Origin: Catenovulum agarivorans DS-2
Lineage (GTDB): Bacteria; Pseudomonadota; Gammaproteobacteria; Enterobacterales; Alteromonadaceae
NCBI RefSeq assembly: GCF_000568405.1
Contig: NZ_ARZY01000002.1
Location: forward strand, 1 to 64,000
Direction of reading: 5' to 3'
DNA length: 64,000 nt
Below, in pieces: positions 1-10,590 of the stretch. Numbering within the stretch: the stretch's first letter is position 1; every line of letters begins with the position of its first letter. A model generated the notes under the pieces. That model saw nothing but the letters and a program-made list of their open reading frames with translations, made no database searches and had not been told where the DNA came from. The position numbers and the translations under genes are program-made.

Positions 1-26
1 AAGTTCGAATCTTGCATCACCGACCA
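1..26 (+). tRNA. tRNA 3' end, probably tRNA-Pro (partial)
   Basis: The window opens inside a tRNA. The T-loop GTTCGAAT sits between the paired CAAG and CTTG arms and is followed by an acceptor 3' strand ATCACCG, a discriminator A and an encoded CCA at 24-26. An acceptor starting CGGTGAT on the missing 5' side is typical of gammaproteobacterial tRNA-Pro. The anticodon lies outside the window, so the amino acid is inferred. Confidence 0.75.
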
Positions 27-65
27 CTTTCATTTTAATTTTTTAGACTTAAATCATATTCGCTC

Positions 66-94
66 TCGACTCCTGCTTAAGTGATCGCTATAAT
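66..94 (+). promoter_or_regulatory. sigma-70 promoter of tig
   Basis: A perfect -10 hexamer TATAAT (89-94) is preceded at 17 bp by TCGACT (66-71), a partial match to TTGACA. It lies between the tRNA and tig and would give a leader of about 135 nt. No experiment supports it. Confidence 0.55.
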
Positions 95-236
95 GCTGCG
101 TCATTTTTTTAATGTTCATAGAAATCGTGCTTGGTGATAATAAAATCCAGCAGGTTTATGTAGATTCAGGGCTTATCAATTATAAATTGGTCCCAAAGGA
201 AAAAGAGCCATTCGCTCATAATTTTGAGGTATAGCA

Positions 237-1535
237 ATGCAAGTTTCTGTTGAAACAACACAAGGCTTAGAACGCCGCGTAACCATTACTGTTCCTGCAG
301 ACAAAGTTGAGTCTGCAGTAAAGAGCCGACTACAAGGTTTGGCAAAAACTCAGCGCATCGACGGTTTCCGTCCTGGTAAAGTGCCTGTTAGCGTAATTAA
401 AAAGCGTTTCGGTGCTGCTGTACGTCAAGAAGTTGCTCAAGAAGTTATCCAACAAAACTTCTACCAAGCTGTTATTCAAGAAAAATTAAATCCAGCTGGT
501 ACACCTTCAATTCAAGAACAATCAATGAATGAAGGCGAAGACTTTAGCTTTACTGCTGTGTTTGAAGTTTACCCAGAAGTAAAAGTTGAAGGGTTAGATT
601 CACTTAAAGTAGAAAAAGCAACGGCAGAAGTGACTGATGCTGACTTAGAAAACATGTTAGAAACCCTACGCAAGCAACACTCAAAGTTTGAAACTGTTGA
701 GCGTGCAGCTGCCGAAGGTGACCGCGTAAACCTAGATTTTGAAGGTACAGTAGACGGTGAAGTGTTTGAAGGTGGCAAAGCTGAAGGCTTTGACATTGAA
801 TTAGGCTCTGGTCGTATGATCCCTGGTTTTGAAGAAGGAATCATTGGTTTATCTGCTGGCGACGAAAAGTCAATTGATGTTACGTTCCCAGAGGAATACC
901 ACGCAGAAAACCTAAAAGGTAAACCTGCTGTATTTAAAATCAAAGTAAACAAAGTTGAAGAGCGTAAACTACCAGAGTTAGATGATGAATTTTGTAAATT
1001 ATTCGGTATCGAAGAAGGTGGCTTAGAAGCGCTTAAAACTGAAGTTCGCCAAAACATGAAGCGCGAACTTGAGCAAACATTGAAAGCTCAAGCAAAAGAA
1101 AGCACAATTTCAGCATTGTTAGATGCTGTTTCTTTTGAAGTGCCTCAAGCATTAGTTGAGCAAGAAATTAACGCATTGCGTCAACAAGCTGTACAGCGTT
1201 TTGGTGGTAATAACCAAAATGTTCCAGAATTACCTGCGGAATTATTTAAAGACCAAGCAGAGCGTCGCGTAAAAACTGGTTTATTATTATCTGAACTAGT
1301 TCGTAGTAATGAAATCAAAGTTGATGAAGACCGCGTAAAAGAAACAATTGAAACTTTAGCGTCTGCTTATGAAGCGCCGCAAGAAGTTGTTGATTATTAT
1401 TACAACAACAAAGAAATGTTATCGAACATTCAAAACGTTGTAATGGAAGATCAAGCAATTGATTTTATCCTAGAACAAGCGCAAGTAGAGACTGTAGCTA
1501 AGTCTTTTGACGAAATTATGAATAAACAAGCTTAA
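237..1535 (+). CDS. tig: Trigger factor, ribosome-associated chaperone and prolyl isomerase
   Basis: Trigger factor binds at the ribosomal exit tunnel next to L23 and shields nascent chains. The 432-residue product has exactly the usual length. The ribosome-docking signature GFRPGKVP lies at residues 43-50, an FKBP-type isomerase domain is centred around residues 150-240, and a long helical C-terminal chaperone region follows. The ATG is preceded by a GAGG-type ribosome site. It stands first in the conserved order tig-clpP-clpX-lon, as in most Gammaproteobacteria. Nothing unusual is seen. Confidence 0.98.
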   Translation: MQVSVETTQGLERRVTITVPADKVESAVKSRLQGLAKTQRIDGFRPGKVPVSVIKKRFGAAVRQEVAQEVIQQNFYQAVIQEKLNPAGTPSIQEQSMNEGEDFSFTAVFEVYPEVKVEGLDSLKVEKATAEVTDADLENMLETLRKQHSKFETVERAAAEGDRVNLDFEGTVDGEVFEGGKAEGFDIELGSGRMIPGFEEGIIGLSAGDEKSIDVTFPEEYHAENLKGKPAVFKIKVNKVEERKLPELDDEFCKLFGIEEGGLEALKTEVRQNMKRELEQTLKAQAKESTISALLDAVSFEVPQALVEQEINALRQQAVQRFGGNNQNVPELPAELFKDQAERRVKTGLLLSELVRSNEIKVDEDRVKETIETLASAYEAPQEVVDYYYNNKEMLSNIQNVVMEDQAIDFILEQAQVETVAKSFDEIMNKQA

Positions 1536-1577
1536 TTATTCATTTTTCTATTTGACTTAGCAGGGTTCGCCTTGTTT

Positions 1578-1618
1578 AAATGGCTTGGATGAGATTCGTT
1601 CAGGCCATTTTTATTTTT
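1578..1618 (+). terminator. Weak terminator or attenuator between tig and clpP
   Basis: AAATGGC (1578-1584) can pair with GCCATTT (1604-1610), and the hairpin is followed by TTATTTTT. The loop is large (19 nt), so termination may be partial, allowing some read-through into clpP. Confidence 0.4.
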
Positions 1619-1633
1619 AGAGCTAAGGAATTC

Positions 1634-2266
1634 ATGAATACAAACAATACAAATTTCGATCCGGTCAATGCTTTAGTACCAATGGTGATCGAGCAAACTG
1701 CCAAAGGCGAGCGTTCATTTGATATTTATTCACGTTTATTAAAAGAGCGTGTAATATTTTTAGTTGGCCAAGTAGAAGATCACATGGCAAACTTGATCGT
1801 TGCTCAGCTGTTATTCTTAGAATCAGAAAACCCAGATAAAGACATTCATATATATATAAATTCTCCAGGTGGTTCTGTAACTGCAGGTATGGCAATATAC
1901 GATACTATGAAGTTTATCAAACCGGATGTTTCAACTGTATGTATTGGCCAAGCCGCTAGTATGGGCGCATTTTTATTGTCTGGTGGAGCGAAAGGTAAGC
2001 GTCATTGTTTACCAAATTCACGGGTGATGATCCATCAACCTTTAGGTGGTTTCCAAGGTCAAGCGTCCGACTTCGAAATTCATGCTAAAGAAATTCTTGC
2101 GATTAAAGAAAAATTGAATCGCTTGATGTCAGAACATACTGGTCAAGATTTAGAAAAAGTTTCGCAAGACACAGACCGAGACAACTTTATGACAGCTCAA
2201 CAAGCACTCGATTATGGTTTAATTGATAGTATATTAGACCGTCGCGAACAAACTGAGCTAAAATAA
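1634..2266 (+). CDS. clpP: ATP-dependent Clp protease proteolytic subunit
   Basis: ClpP forms the two-heptamer serine protease chamber used with ClpX or ClpA. The catalytic triad is intact at S109, H134 and D183, each two residues earlier than in the E. coli precursor, with the same spacing. The start at 1634 (MNTNNTNFD) was chosen over an in-frame upstream ATG at 1580 because it matches the family N-terminus and has a TAAGGAA ribosome site. The product has 210 residues. clpX follows after 46 bp on the same strand, so the two are probably co-transcribed. Confidence 0.97.
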   Translation: MNTNNTNFDPVNALVPMVIEQTAKGERSFDIYSRLLKERVIFLVGQVEDHMANLIVAQLLFLESENPDKDIHIYINSPGGSVTAGMAIYDTMKFIKPDVSTVCIGQAASMGAFLLSGGAKGKRHCLPNSRVMIHQPLGGFQGQASDFEIHAKEILAIKEKLNRLMSEHTGQDLEKVSQDTDRDNFMTAQQALDYGLIDSILDRREQTELK

Positions 2267-2312
2267 GGTCTAATAGATTAGATACGCGAATAGATAGAAT
2301 AGAGGTAAATAA

Positions 2313-3602
2313 ATGACAGATTCCCGCAAAGGTGATGGGTCAGGAGACAACAAACTGTTGCACTGTTCATTCTGTGGTAAAAGTCAGCATGAAGTACGAA
2401 AGCTAATTGCTGGGCCTTCAGTGTTCATTTGTGATGAATGCGTCGAGTTATGTAATGACATTATTCGCGAAGAGATCAAGGAAATAGCACCAGAAGCGCG
2501 TTCGACTAGTGAAAAATTACCAACGCCAGTAGAGATTCATAAGCATTTGGACGATTACGTAATTGACCAGCAATTGGCAAAAAAAGTATTGTCAGTTGCC
2601 GTTTATAATCACTACAAGCGTTTAAAAAATAGTGAAAAAGCCAAAACTGCAGTTGAGTTAGGCAAGAGTAACATATTGTTAATTGGTCCAACTGGTAGTG
2701 GTAAAACATTATTAGCTGAAACTTTAGCGCGTTTTTTAGATGTACCATTCACCATGGCTGATGCAACTACGCTAACTGAAGCGGGTTATGTGGGTGAAGA
2801 TGTAGAAAACATCATCCAAAAGCTATTGCAAAAATGTGACTATGATGTCGAATTGGCGCAGCGTGGTATTGTTTATATCGATGAAATCGACAAAATTTCG
2901 CGCAAGTCAGACAACCCATCTATCACTCGCGACGTTTCGGGTGAAGGTGTTCAGCAAGCATTGTTGAAGCTAATTGAAGGTACAGTTGCCTCTGTCCCGC
3001 CTCAAGGTGGTCGTAAGCATCCGCAGCAAGAATTTTTGCAAGTTGATACTTCAAAAATATTGTTCATTTGTGGTGGTGCATTTGCCGGTTTAGAGAAGGT
3101 GATCGAACAGCGTACGGCTAAAGGCACAGGTATTGGTTTTGGTGCAGCAGTTAAATCAAAGGACGAAGAGAAGAGCTTGTCAGAAAAATTCTCTGATGTT
3201 CAACCAGAAGACCTGGTTAAATATGGCTTGATTCCAGAGTTCATTGGTCGTTTGCCTGTTGTTGCAACTTTATCTGAATTAGATGAAGCAGCCTTGATTC
3301 AGATCCTTAACGAGCCAAAAAATGCATTGACCAAACAATACTCTGCATTGTTCGAGATGGAAGGTGTAGAGCTTGAGTTTAGAGATGATGCATTACGTGC
3401 GATCGCTAAAAAGGCTATGATACGAAAAACCGGTGCTCGAGGCCTTAGGTCTATTTTAGAAAATGTGCTGTTAGATACCATGTATCAGTTACCATCGCTT
3501 GAAGATGTATCAAAAGTTGTGGTTGATGAAACCGTCATCAGTGGTGAATCAGATCCAATTCTGATTTACGAAAATACTGGTAAACAAGCTGTCTCAGAAT
3601 AA
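2313..3602 (+). CDS. clpX: ClpX, AAA+ unfoldase of the ClpXP protease
   Basis: ClpX recognises tagged proteins, unfolds them and feeds them to ClpP. The N-terminal zinc-binding domain has four cysteines (C18, C21, C40, C43). Walker A is GPTGSGKT at residues 125-132, and the tripeptide IGF that docks to ClpP is present in the segment TGIGFG. At 429 residues it has normal length. A strong terminator just downstream closes the clpPX unit and separates it from lon. Confidence 0.98.
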   Translation: MTDSRKGDGSGDNKLLHCSFCGKSQHEVRKLIAGPSVFICDECVELCNDIIREEIKEIAPEARSTSEKLPTPVEIHKHLDDYVIDQQLAKKVLSVAVYNHYKRLKNSEKAKTAVELGKSNILLIGPTGSGKTLLAETLARFLDVPFTMADATTLTEAGYVGEDVENIIQKLLQKCDYDVELAQRGIVYIDEIDKISRKSDNPSITRDVSGEGVQQALLKLIEGTVASVPPQGGRKHPQQEFLQVDTSKILFICGGAFAGLEKVIEQRTAKGTGIGFGAAVKSKDEEKSLSEKFSDVQPEDLVKYGLIPEFIGRLPVVATLSELDEAALIQILNEPKNALTKQYSALFEMEGVELEFRDDALRAIAKKAMIRKTGARGLRSILENVLLDTMYQLPSLEDVSKVVVDETVISGESDPILIYENTGKQAVSE

Positions 3603-3610
3603 ACGTTATA

Positions 3611-3640
3611 AAAAGGCTGGTTTTCCAGCCTTTTGTTTAT
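3611..3640 (+). terminator. Rho-independent terminator of clpX
   Basis: The perfect ten-base-pair stem AAAAGGCTGG / CCAGCCTTTT encloses a TTTT loop and is followed by a T-rich stretch nine bases after the clpX stop. Confidence 0.9.
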
Positions 3641-3757
3641 CAACTCATGTAATCGCCAAACTGTTTATATATTGTTCATTGTGGTATATAAAATAATCTA
3701 TTCGCTTTAATCCTTACTTTTACACAAGTTTTTCTCGGTCAGAGATTGGATTAATCG

Positions 3758-3785
3758 CTTGAACTCGCTATATTGAACCCCATAT
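3758..3785 (+). promoter_or_regulatory. Heat-shock (sigma-32) promoter of lon
   Basis: CTTGAA (3758-3763) is followed after 14 bp by CCCCATAT (3778-3785). This matches the RpoH consensus (CTTGAA, 13-15 bp, CCCCATNT) almost exactly, and it lies 38 bp upstream of the lon start, as expected for a heat-shock protease gene. Confidence 0.85.
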
Positions 3786-3823
3786 AAACAGTTATCACCT
3801 TCCTAGGAAAGAGAAATAATAAA

Positions 3824-6175
3824 ATGACAATAGAATCATCTGGTTTAGCGGATATACCTGTTTTAGCTCTCCGTGACGTGGTTGTATACCCACATATGGT
3901 TATTCCATTGTTCGTCGGTCGTGAAAAATCTATTCGTTGCCTTGAAGCTGCAATGGAAAACGACAAGCAAATATTTTTGGTTGCGCAGAAAGATGCTTCT
4001 GTTGATGAGCCGAGTACCGACGACATTTATCAGATCGGTACAGTCGCTACCATTTTACAGTTATTAAAATTACCTGATGGCACGGTTAAGGTATTGGTTG
4101 AAGGTAATCAAAGGGGCAAAATCCATAAATATTTGAGTACTGAAGATTATTTCTTTGCACAAATTGGTTTGGTTGACTCGCCTGATGTAGACGAGCGAGA
4201 GCAAGAAGTACTAATACGTTCTGCTGTTAGCCAATTTGAAGGTTACGTAAAGCTGAATAAAAAAATACCACCAGAAGTACTGACTTCACTTAATGGTATC
4301 GAAGAGCCTGCGCGTTTAGCCGACACTATGGCTGCACATATGCCTCTCAAATTAGATGACAAGCAAACTGTATTAGAAATTGTTGACGTAACAGAGCGTC
4401 TAGAGTTTCTTATGGCGCTTATGGAAAGCGAAATTGATTTGTTGCAAGTTGAAAAGAAAATTCGCGGCCGAGTTAAAAAGCAGATGGAAAAAAGCCAACG
4501 CGAATATTATTTAAACGAGCAAATGAAGGCGATTCAAAAAGAATTAGGTGAGTTAGATGATGCGCCTGATGAATTTGAAACCTTACAGAACAAAATTAAA
4601 GATGCACAGATGCCTAAAGAGGCTGAAGAAAAAGCGCTCGCAGAGCTGCAAAAACTAAAAATGATGTCACCAATGTCTGCAGAAGCGACCGTGGTGCGCA
4701 GTTATATCGATGCAATATCGTCAGTGCCATGGAAGAAACGTTCAAAAGTTAAAAAGAATTTACCTGCAGCGCAAAAAATTCTTGATACCGACCACTATGG
4801 TTTAGATAAGGTTAAAGAGCGTATTATTGAATATTTAGCGGTACAACAGCGTACCAATAAAGTTAAAGGACCCATTTTATGTTTAGTGGGTCCTCCAGGG
4901 GTTGGTAAAACATCATTAGGTCAATCTATTGCTAAAGCGACTGGGCGTAAATATGTGCGTATGGCTTTAGGTGGTGTTCGAGATGAAGCTGAAATTAGAG
5001 GCCATCGTCGTACCTACATTGGTTCAATGCCAGGCAAGTTAATTCAAAATATGACCAAGGTTGGGGTAAAGAATCCACTATTTTTATTAGATGAAATAGA
5101 CAAAATGTCATCTGATATGCGTGGTGATCCAGCTTCGGCCTTATTAGAAGTATTAGATCCAGAACAAAACAGCACTTTTGCTGATCACTATTTAGAAGTT
5201 GATTACGACCTGTCAGATGTCATGTTTGTTGCCACTTCTAATAGCATGCGTATTCCAGGGCCATTGTTAGACCGTATGGAAGTGATTCGCTTATCTGGAT
5301 ATACAGAAGATGAAAAACTGAATATCGCACAGCGCCACCTTATTCCGAAGCAGATAGAACGAAATGGATTAAAAGCAAACGAAATAGCCATTGAAGAGTC
5401 TGCGATACTTGGCATTATCCGCTACTACACTCGTGAAGCTGGTGTTCGTAGTTTAGAGCGTGAAATTTCTAAACTATGCCGCAAAGCTGTCAAAGAAATT
5501 CTCATGGATAAAAGTGTCAAACATGTAGTCATTAACCAAGAAAACTTGAATGACTTCTTAGGTGTTCAACGGTTTGATTACGGTAAGGCCGATAGTGAAA
5601 ACCAAATTGGTCAAGTGACGGGGCTTGCTTGGACTGAGGTTGGTGGTGACTTACTAACAATCGAAACAACTTCTGTTTCTGGTAAGGGGAAAATGACCTC
5701 TACTGGTTCGTTAGGTGATGTGATGCAAGAGTCAATTCAAGCTGCGATGTCGGTTGTACGTGCTCGAGCAAGTAAGTTACGCATTGCTGAAGACTTTTAC
5801 GAAAAGCGCGACATTCACGTGCATGTACCAGAAGGCGCAACGCCTAAAGATGGTCCAAGTGCGGGTATTGCAATGTGCACAGCGTTGGTTTCAAGCTTAA
5901 CAGGTAATCCAGTTCGATGTGATGTCGCGATGACAGGAGAAATAACTCTACGTGGTGAAGTGCTTGCGATTGGTGGTTTAAAAGAGAAGCTACTTGCGGC
6001 TCATCGTGGTGGTATTAAAACCGTTGTTATCCCTAAAGATAATGAGAGAGACCTAAAAGAAATACCGGCCAATGTCATTGGTGACCTAGAAATTCACCCT
6101 GTTAAGTGGATTGATGAAGTACTAAAAATTGCTTTGGAGCATCCACCTGAAGGGTTTGAAGTCGTAAATAGTTAA
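3824..6175 (+). CDS. lon: Lon ATP-dependent serine protease
   Basis: Lon degrades misfolded and regulatory proteins in the cytoplasm. The 783-residue product shows the N-terminal substrate-binding LON domain, a central AAA+ module with Walker A GPPGVGKT near residue 356, and the C-terminal protease with the Ser-Lys dyad S679 (in PKDGPSAG) and K722, identical in number to E. coli. The ribosome site is TAGGAAAGAG. It has its own heat-shock promoter. hupB follows, the order usual in Gammaproteobacteria. Confidence 0.98.
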   Translation: MTIESSGLADIPVLALRDVVVYPHMVIPLFVGREKSIRCLEAAMENDKQIFLVAQKDASVDEPSTDDIYQIGTVATILQLLKLPDGTVKVLVEGNQRGKIHKYLSTEDYFFAQIGLVDSPDVDEREQEVLIRSAVSQFEGYVKLNKKIPPEVLTSLNGIEEPARLADTMAAHMPLKLDDKQTVLEIVDVTERLEFLMALMESEIDLLQVEKKIRGRVKKQMEKSQREYYLNEQMKAIQKELGELDDAPDEFETLQNKIKDAQMPKEAEEKALAELQKLKMMSPMSAEATVVRSYIDAISSVPWKKRSKVKKNLPAAQKILDTDHYGLDKVKERIIEYLAVQQRTNKVKGPILCLVGPPGVGKTSLGQSIAKATGRKYVRMALGGVRDEAEIRGHRRTYIGSMPGKLIQNMTKVGVKNPLFLLDEIDKMSSDMRGDPASALLEVLDPEQNSTFADHYLEVDYDLSDVMFVATSNSMRIPGPLLDRMEVIRLSGYTEDEKLNIAQRHLIPKQIERNGLKANEIAIEESAILGIIRYYTREAGVRSLEREISKLCRKAVKEILMDKSVKHVVINQENLNDFLGVQRFDYGKADSENQIGQVTGLAWTEVGGDLLTIETTSVSGKGKMTSTGSLGDVMQESIQAAMSVVRARASKLRIAEDFYEKRDIHVHVPEGATPKDGPSAGIAMCTALVSSLTGNPVRCDVAMTGEITLRGEVLAIGGLKEKLLAAHRGGIKTVVIPKDNERDLKEIPANVIGDLEIHPVKWIDEVLKIALEHPPEGFEVVNS

Positions 6176-6296
6176 ATTTGCACCAGTTAGGGCTTCTTAT
6201 TTGTATTTTTTATGGTAGCCTTATGGTTTTTGTAGCCCTTGTTATATGGGGGCTGCAGCAACATGTTAAAAAAGTGGTAAAGTTAGGTTTACATAC

Positions 6297-6325
6297 TTGA
6301 TTCAAATGTCTAAGCCTGCTATAAC
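6297..6325 (+). promoter_or_regulatory. sigma-70 promoter of hupB
   Basis: TTGATT (6297-6302) and TATAAC (6320-6325) are separated by 17 bp, about 80 bp upstream of hupB. The 228-bp lon-hupB gap contains no gene. Confidence 0.6.
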
Positions 6326-6403
6326 TTTGTGTCTAATTTGAGCCGCAGTAGGGTAGAAGCTCGCTGAAGTGGCGGAATAATAACAATCTAAGGGGATGAA
6401 ATC

Positions 6404-6679
6404 TTGAACAAGTCTCAACTTATCGACAAAATCGCAGCTGGCGCTGATATTTCTAAAGCTTCTGCTGGCCGTGCATTAGATTCTTTTATTGATGCAGTTT
6501 CTGGCGCTTTACAAGAAGGTGATCAAGTAGCTTTAGTTGGCTTCGGTACTTTCTCTGTGCGCGAGCGTGCGGCTCGTACTGGGCGTAACCCACAATCGGG
6601 TGAAACAATTGAAATTGCAGCAGCTAAAATTCCGGCATTTAAGCCAGGAAAAGCTTTAAAAGACGCTGTTAACCAATAA
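6404..6679 (+). CDS. hupB: HU-beta nucleoid protein
   Basis: HU binds and bends DNA without sequence specificity as a dimer. The 91-residue protein has the HU core with the DNA-arm motif AARTGRNPQ. The start is a TTG codon: the encoded [10 protein letters not shown] aligns with the family N-terminus, an AAGGGG ribosome site lies eight bases upstream, and the only nearby ATG (6396) runs into a stop after three codons. A hairpin terminator follows, so it is probably monocistronic. Confidence 0.97.
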   Translation: MNKSQLIDKIAAGADISKASAGRALDSFIDAVSGALQEGDQVALVGFGTFSVRERAARTGRNPQSGETIEIAAAKIPAFKPGKALKDAVNQ

Positions 6680-6711
6680 ATAGCAACGCTTTGTAAGATT
6701 AATAAATAGAC

Positions 6712-6743
6712 AGGCTTCGAGTATATCGAAGCCTTCTTTGTTT
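6712..6743 (+). terminator. Terminator of hupB
   Basis: The stem AGGCTTCGA / TCGAAGCCT has a five-base loop and is followed by TCTTTGTTT. Confidence 0.85.
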
Positions 6744-6829
6744 ATAAAAATTAATAAATAATTATTGTATTTATCCACTCATATTAAGTTCTTGAAACAG
6801 TTAGTACTTAACTTATAAAGAGATCCAGC

Positions 6830-8719
6830 ATGTTAGAAAAAATCCGTGAAGGTAGCCAAGGGCCCGTTGCCAAGATTATTTTAGGCCTGGTGATATTTAG
6901 TTTTGCGTTAGCCGGGGTTGGTTCCTATATCAATTCAGGTAGTGAACCTAAAGCTGCCGAAGTTAATGGACTTGCAATCAATGTAAGCGAATTAGAGCGT
7001 GCCTACGAAAATGAGCGAGCTCGAATGGAAGCTCAATTTGGCGAGATGTTTTCGCAAATCGCGTCTGATCCAGCCTATTTAGCCAATTTTAAACAGGGTA
7101 TTCTAGATCGTCTGATCTCTGAACAACTTGTCAATGACCTAGCAAATCGACTATCTATTCGTACTAGTGACGAAGAAATTAAGAAGGCTATTTTTGAAAT
7201 GCCAGAGTTTCAAGTCGATGGTAAGTTTAATAATGACAGATATCTGCAACTGTTAACACGTGCTGGTTATACCCCAACCAGATTCAAAGAAATGTTGCGT
7301 GAAGATATGACTCGTCGTGCAGTGGTATCCGCTTTAACAGACACAGATTTTGTATTAGAAGACGAAGTTAAGTACTTTCAACAACTTCAGTTACAAAAGC
7401 GTGATATTGAATACGTAGAAGTGCCAGTTGAGTTGTTTACAGATGCGGTTGAAATCTCTGAAGCTGATATCGTGAGTCATTACGAAGCCAATATAGAACA
7501 ATACGAAACGGAAGAAAAATTTGATATCGCCTACATAGAGTTAAAATTAGACGATGTTGCTAAGGGGATCGAAGTTTCACAAGAGGAAGTTAGCCAGCAT
7601 TATAAAGCAAGCCAAGCGCAATATGTTAAAGCAGAACGTCGCCGTGCATCTCATATCTTGATTGACAACTCAACCGATGACGCGCAGCAAAAAGCGCAAG
7701 AGTTGCTAGCAAAAATTGAAGCTGGCGAAGACTTCGCGGAGTTAGCAACAACTCATTCTGCCGATACCTTTTCTGGGCAAAATGGTGGCGATTTGGACTT
7801 TTTCGGTAAAGGTGTAATGGACCCAGCTTTTGAAGAAGCAGCATTCTCACTAGAGAATATTGGTGATGTATCTGAAGTCGTTGAATCTAGCTTCGGTTAC
7901 CACATTATTAAATTAACCGATATCGAAGAAGAAACCGTGCGCCCATTGGCTGAAGTTGAGCAAGATATCGTTGCACAATTACAGCAAGATAAAGCTCGTG
8001 ATATTTTCCTCGAAAAACAACAATTATTGGCGGACACTGCATTCGAAGTTCCAACTAGCTTACAAGATGCGGCTGAAGTGACGGACTTAACTGTTAAACA
8101 AACAGGTTTACAACCCGTTTCAAGTACAAACTTCCCATTCACCGAAGCAAAATTAATTGAAGCGGCAAAAGAAGACGATGTATTAAATGCTGGCTACAAC
8201 AGTGCTTTAGTTGAAGTTACAGGCGAACACTTAGTGGTGTTGCGTGTTAATGAATATCAAGAAGCACGAACTCAGTCACTGGATGAAGTTAAAGCCCAAG
8301 TTGAAGATGCTGTAGCAGCAACAAAAGCGCGTCAGCTTGCACAAGATTGGGTTGAACAGCAAACAGCTGATTTAGCTGCCGGTCAAGACGTAAGCACATC
8401 ATTGGCGGATAAATCTTTAGCATTTACTGCAGAGCAAGATGTCGCACGTTTTGGTTCTGAAGTCGCCAGAGCCATTGTGCGTAAAGCGTTTGAAATGAAA
8501 AAGCCTACTGATACTGAAATTTCTGCAGCATGGGTGGAGCTTAACCCAAGCAGCTTTGCCATTGTTAAAGTAAACGATGTTAAGCAAGCTGAAGTTGCCG
8601 ATGCAGACCAAGCGACAGCAGAGCGTTTAGAGTCGGCTATTACCGATTATAACTATCAAGCTTTGATTAGTGCATTGCGAGAAAACGCTGACATAGTGAC
8701 TTATCAAACAGCCAACTAG
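6830..8719 (+). CDS. ppiD: PpiD, membrane-anchored periplasmic chaperone with parvulin-like domain
   Basis: PpiD is held in the inner membrane by one N-terminal helix (residues about 16-34) and helps proteins leaving the SecYEG channel. After a SurA-like N-terminal chaperone region, a parvulin-type domain spans roughly residues 266-356 and starts with RRASHILI. The 629-residue length is close to the E. coli 623. It lies after hupB, the standard position, and ends in a clear terminator. Whether the parvulin domain is catalytically active is doubtful in this family generally. Confidence 0.95.
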   Translation: MLEKIREGSQGPVAKIILGLVIFSFALAGVGSYINSGSEPKAAEVNGLAINVSELERAYENERARMEAQFGEMFSQIASDPAYLANFKQGILDRLISEQLVNDLANRLSIRTSDEEIKKAIFEMPEFQVDGKFNNDRYLQLLTRAGYTPTRFKEMLREDMTRRAVVSALTDTDFVLEDEVKYFQQLQLQKRDIEYVEVPVELFTDAVEISEADIVSHYEANIEQYETEEKFDIAYIELKLDDVAKGIEVSQEEVSQHYKASQAQYVKAERRRASHILIDNSTDDAQQKAQELLAKIEAGEDFAELATTHSADTFSGQNGGDLDFFGKGVMDPAFEEAAFSLENIGDVSEVVESSFGYHIIKLTDIEEETVRPLAEVEQDIVAQLQQDKARDIFLEKQQLLADTAFEVPTSLQDAAEVTDLTVKQTGLQPVSSTNFPFTEAKLIEAAKEDDVLNAGYNSALVEVTGEHLVVLRVNEYQEARTQSLDEVKAQVEDAVAATKARQLAQDWVEQQTADLAAGQDVSTSLADKSLAFTAEQDVARFGSEVARAIVRKAFEMKKPTDTEISAAWVELNPSSFAIVKVNDVKQAEVADADQATAERLESAITDYNYQALISALRENADIVTYQTAN

Positions 8720-8741
8720 CTAATAAAATTAGTTAGTCGAT

Positions 8742-8776
8742 AAAAAGCCATTCAGATTACATGAATGGCTTTTTTG
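8742..8776 (+). terminator. Terminator of ppiD
   Basis: AAAAGCCATTCA pairs with TGAATGGCTTTTTT around a short loop. The T-run is on the plus strand. The converging sapF ends 41 bp downstream, and the A-run on the other arm could make the hairpin work in both directions. Confidence 0.85.
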
Positions 8777-8816
8777 TATGTAATTCAATCGAAAATTAAG
8801 CGATTACCTCGGTAAA

Positions 8817-9602
8817 CTAGTGATTTCTACTTAGCAACATTTGTTGTGAATACAGCAATTTTTTCGTGACTACGTGGCGAGGGTTTGCAAACACATCTGA
8901 TGTACTGCCACGTTCAACAACTTTGCCCTCGTTCATGACAAAAACCTTATCACTGATATGTCTGACCATGTTTAAATTATGAGAAACAAAAACATAAGAT
9001 AGGCCAAATGTTTGTTGTAAGTCTAAAAACAAGTTTACCATTTGGATCCGAGTAGAAGGATCCATCGCGGCAAAAGGTTTGTCTGCGACTATGATCTTAG
9101 GATCTAAAATCAAAGCTCTAGCTAATGCAATACGTTGCTTTTGACCACTAGACAACATATGCGGGTAGTGCCATATGTAATCAGCCAACAAACCCACTCG
9201 ATTTAGTGTTTTTTTAATCTTTGCTTGTCGTTCTTCACTATTTAACTGGGTGTTTAATTTGAGTGGCTCCTCAAGGATTTGCCCAATCGAAATACTAGGG
9301 TTAAGTGAAGTGGCAGGATCTTGGTAAATCATGCGTATATGCTGACAACGTGTCGTATTATCGTTATCTTGCAATACTTTACCATTTAAAATAATTTCAC
9401 CTGAGGTGGGTTGCTCTACGCCTGTTAGCAGTTTTGCCAAGGTTGACTTGCCCGAGCCAGTTTCGCCAACTATAGCTAGTGTTTCAAACGCATTTAACGA
9501 GAAGCTGACTTTTTCTAGTGCTGTGGTCATTGTCGATTTCCACGGCAGCACGCGCTTATGGTAGGTTTTACACAGGTCGTTAACTTCCAATAAAACAGAC
9601 AT
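8817..9602 (-). CDS. sapF: SapF, ABC transporter ATPase, with an altered Walker B
   Basis: SapF is one of two ATPases of the SapABCDF inner-membrane system, linked to peptide import, antimicrobial peptide resistance and, through SapD, potassium uptake. Walker A is GETGSGKS (residues 46-53) and the signature is LSSGQKQR. At the end of Walker B the sequence reads IIVADKP: the catalytic glutamate expected after D174 is K175. Other motifs look intact, so this subunit may be a degenerate partner of SapD. It has 261 residues and is last in the pspF-sapABCDF row, three bases after sapD. Confidence 0.9.
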   Translation of the reverse strand: MSVLLEVNDLCKTYHKRVLPWKSTMTTALEKVSFSLNAFETLAIVGETGSGKSTLAKLLTGVEQPTSGEIILNGKVLQDNDNTTRCQHIRMIYQDPATSLNPSISIGQILEEPLKLNTQLNSEERQAKIKKTLNRVGLLADYIWHYPHMLSSGQKQRIALARALILDPKIIVADKPFAAMDPSTRIQMVNLFLDLQQTFGLSYVFVSHNLNMVRHISDKVFVMNEGKVVERGSTSDVFANPRHVVTKKLLYSQQMLLSRNH

Positions 9603-9605
9603 GAC

Positions 9606-10589
9606 TTACTCGATATTAATAGGATAGTGGCAACTAAATACATGGCCTTTGTATTTAGTACTTTTGGGGGTTACAACACATTCCTTTTGTGCTCGTAAGC
9701 ACCTTGGGCCTAGTCTGCAACCAATAGGTAAATGTTGCAATGGTGGTGTTGAGCCGGGTAAAGCTTGTAACCTTGATTTTGGTGTTAAGTTGTCACCTAA
9801 ACGCGGTACAGTGTTAAATAATACTTCTGTGTATGGATGAAAAGGCCGGCGGATCAAGTCTTTGGTAGATGCTGATTCAACACTCTGGCCGCTGTACAAA
9901 ATTGTAATGTCGTCAGCAAACTGAGTGACCGCATCTAAGTCGTGTGTGATCAATAGCACGGACATATCTTTTCTCTCGTTTAGTTTGTGCAACAAGCGCA
10001 AAATCTGTATCTTGGTTGTACTTTCCATTGCATCTGTTGGTTCATCGGCAACCAATAATTTAGGGTTACGCGAGATGGCCATGGCAATCATGACTTTTTG
10101 ACATAAACCTTCGGACAATTCGTGCGGATAGCTTTTAAAGCATTGCTGATAGCGCTTGATGCCAACACGTTTAAGCAATTGGTGAATATATTCAGTGCGT
10201 AAACTGCGCCTTTGCCAGAATGAGCCTTTGCATTCGCTTTCAGGAACCACTTCACTAAGCTGTTCGCCTATAGTTGCCGTTGGATCTAAACAATGCCCGG
10301 GCTCTTGGAATATCATCGCAATGTCTTGATGAATAATTTGGTCGCGTTGTTCGGCAGAAAGTTTTAATAAATCTTGCCCACGCCAGAACATTCTATCTGC
10401 TTTAACTTGCCATTTTTCAGAAAGGGTGGCGGTGAGAGCTCGCGCAAATAATGATTTTCCCGACCCAGATTCACCAACCAAGCCATGAATGGTTCCATCA
10501 CGCATAGATAAACTCATTTTGTCTATCGCGTTGACTTCTGTGTTGTCGGTTTTGAGCGTTACAGTTAAGTTTCTCACATCGAGTAACAT
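9606..10589 (-). CDS. sapD: SapD, ABC transporter ATPase
   Basis: SapD is the second ATPase of the Sap system. The 327-residue protein has Walker A GESGSGKS, the unusual SapD-type signature LSEGLCQK and a standard Walker B LLVADEP with the catalytic glutamate present, unlike its partner SapF. The C-terminal oligopeptide-type extension with cysteines (CRLGPRCLRAQKEC) is present. It follows sapC after one base, indicating tight co-translation. Confidence 0.95.
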   Translation of the reverse strand: MLLDVRNLTVTLKTDNTEVNAIDKMSLSMRDGTIHGLVGESGSGKSLFARALTATLSEKWQVKADRMFWRGQDLLKLSAEQRDQIIHQDIAMIFQEPGHCLDPTATIGEQLSEVVPESECKGSFWQRRSLRTEYIHQLLKRVGIKRYQQCFKSYPHELSEGLCQKVMIAMAISRNPKLLVADEPTDAMESTTKIQILRLLHKLNERKDMSVLLITHDLDAVTQFADDITILYSGQSVESASTKDLIRRPFHPYTEVLFNTVPRLGDNLTPKSRLQALPGSTPPLQHLPIGCRLGPRCLRAQKECVVTPKSTKYKGHVFSCHYPINIE

Positions 10590-10590
10590 C

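Noticed and set aside
569-1057. 162-codon frame antisense to tig
   Set aside because: It lies wholly inside the conserved tig gene, is serine-rich as antisense frames often are, and has no ribosome site or recognisable domain.
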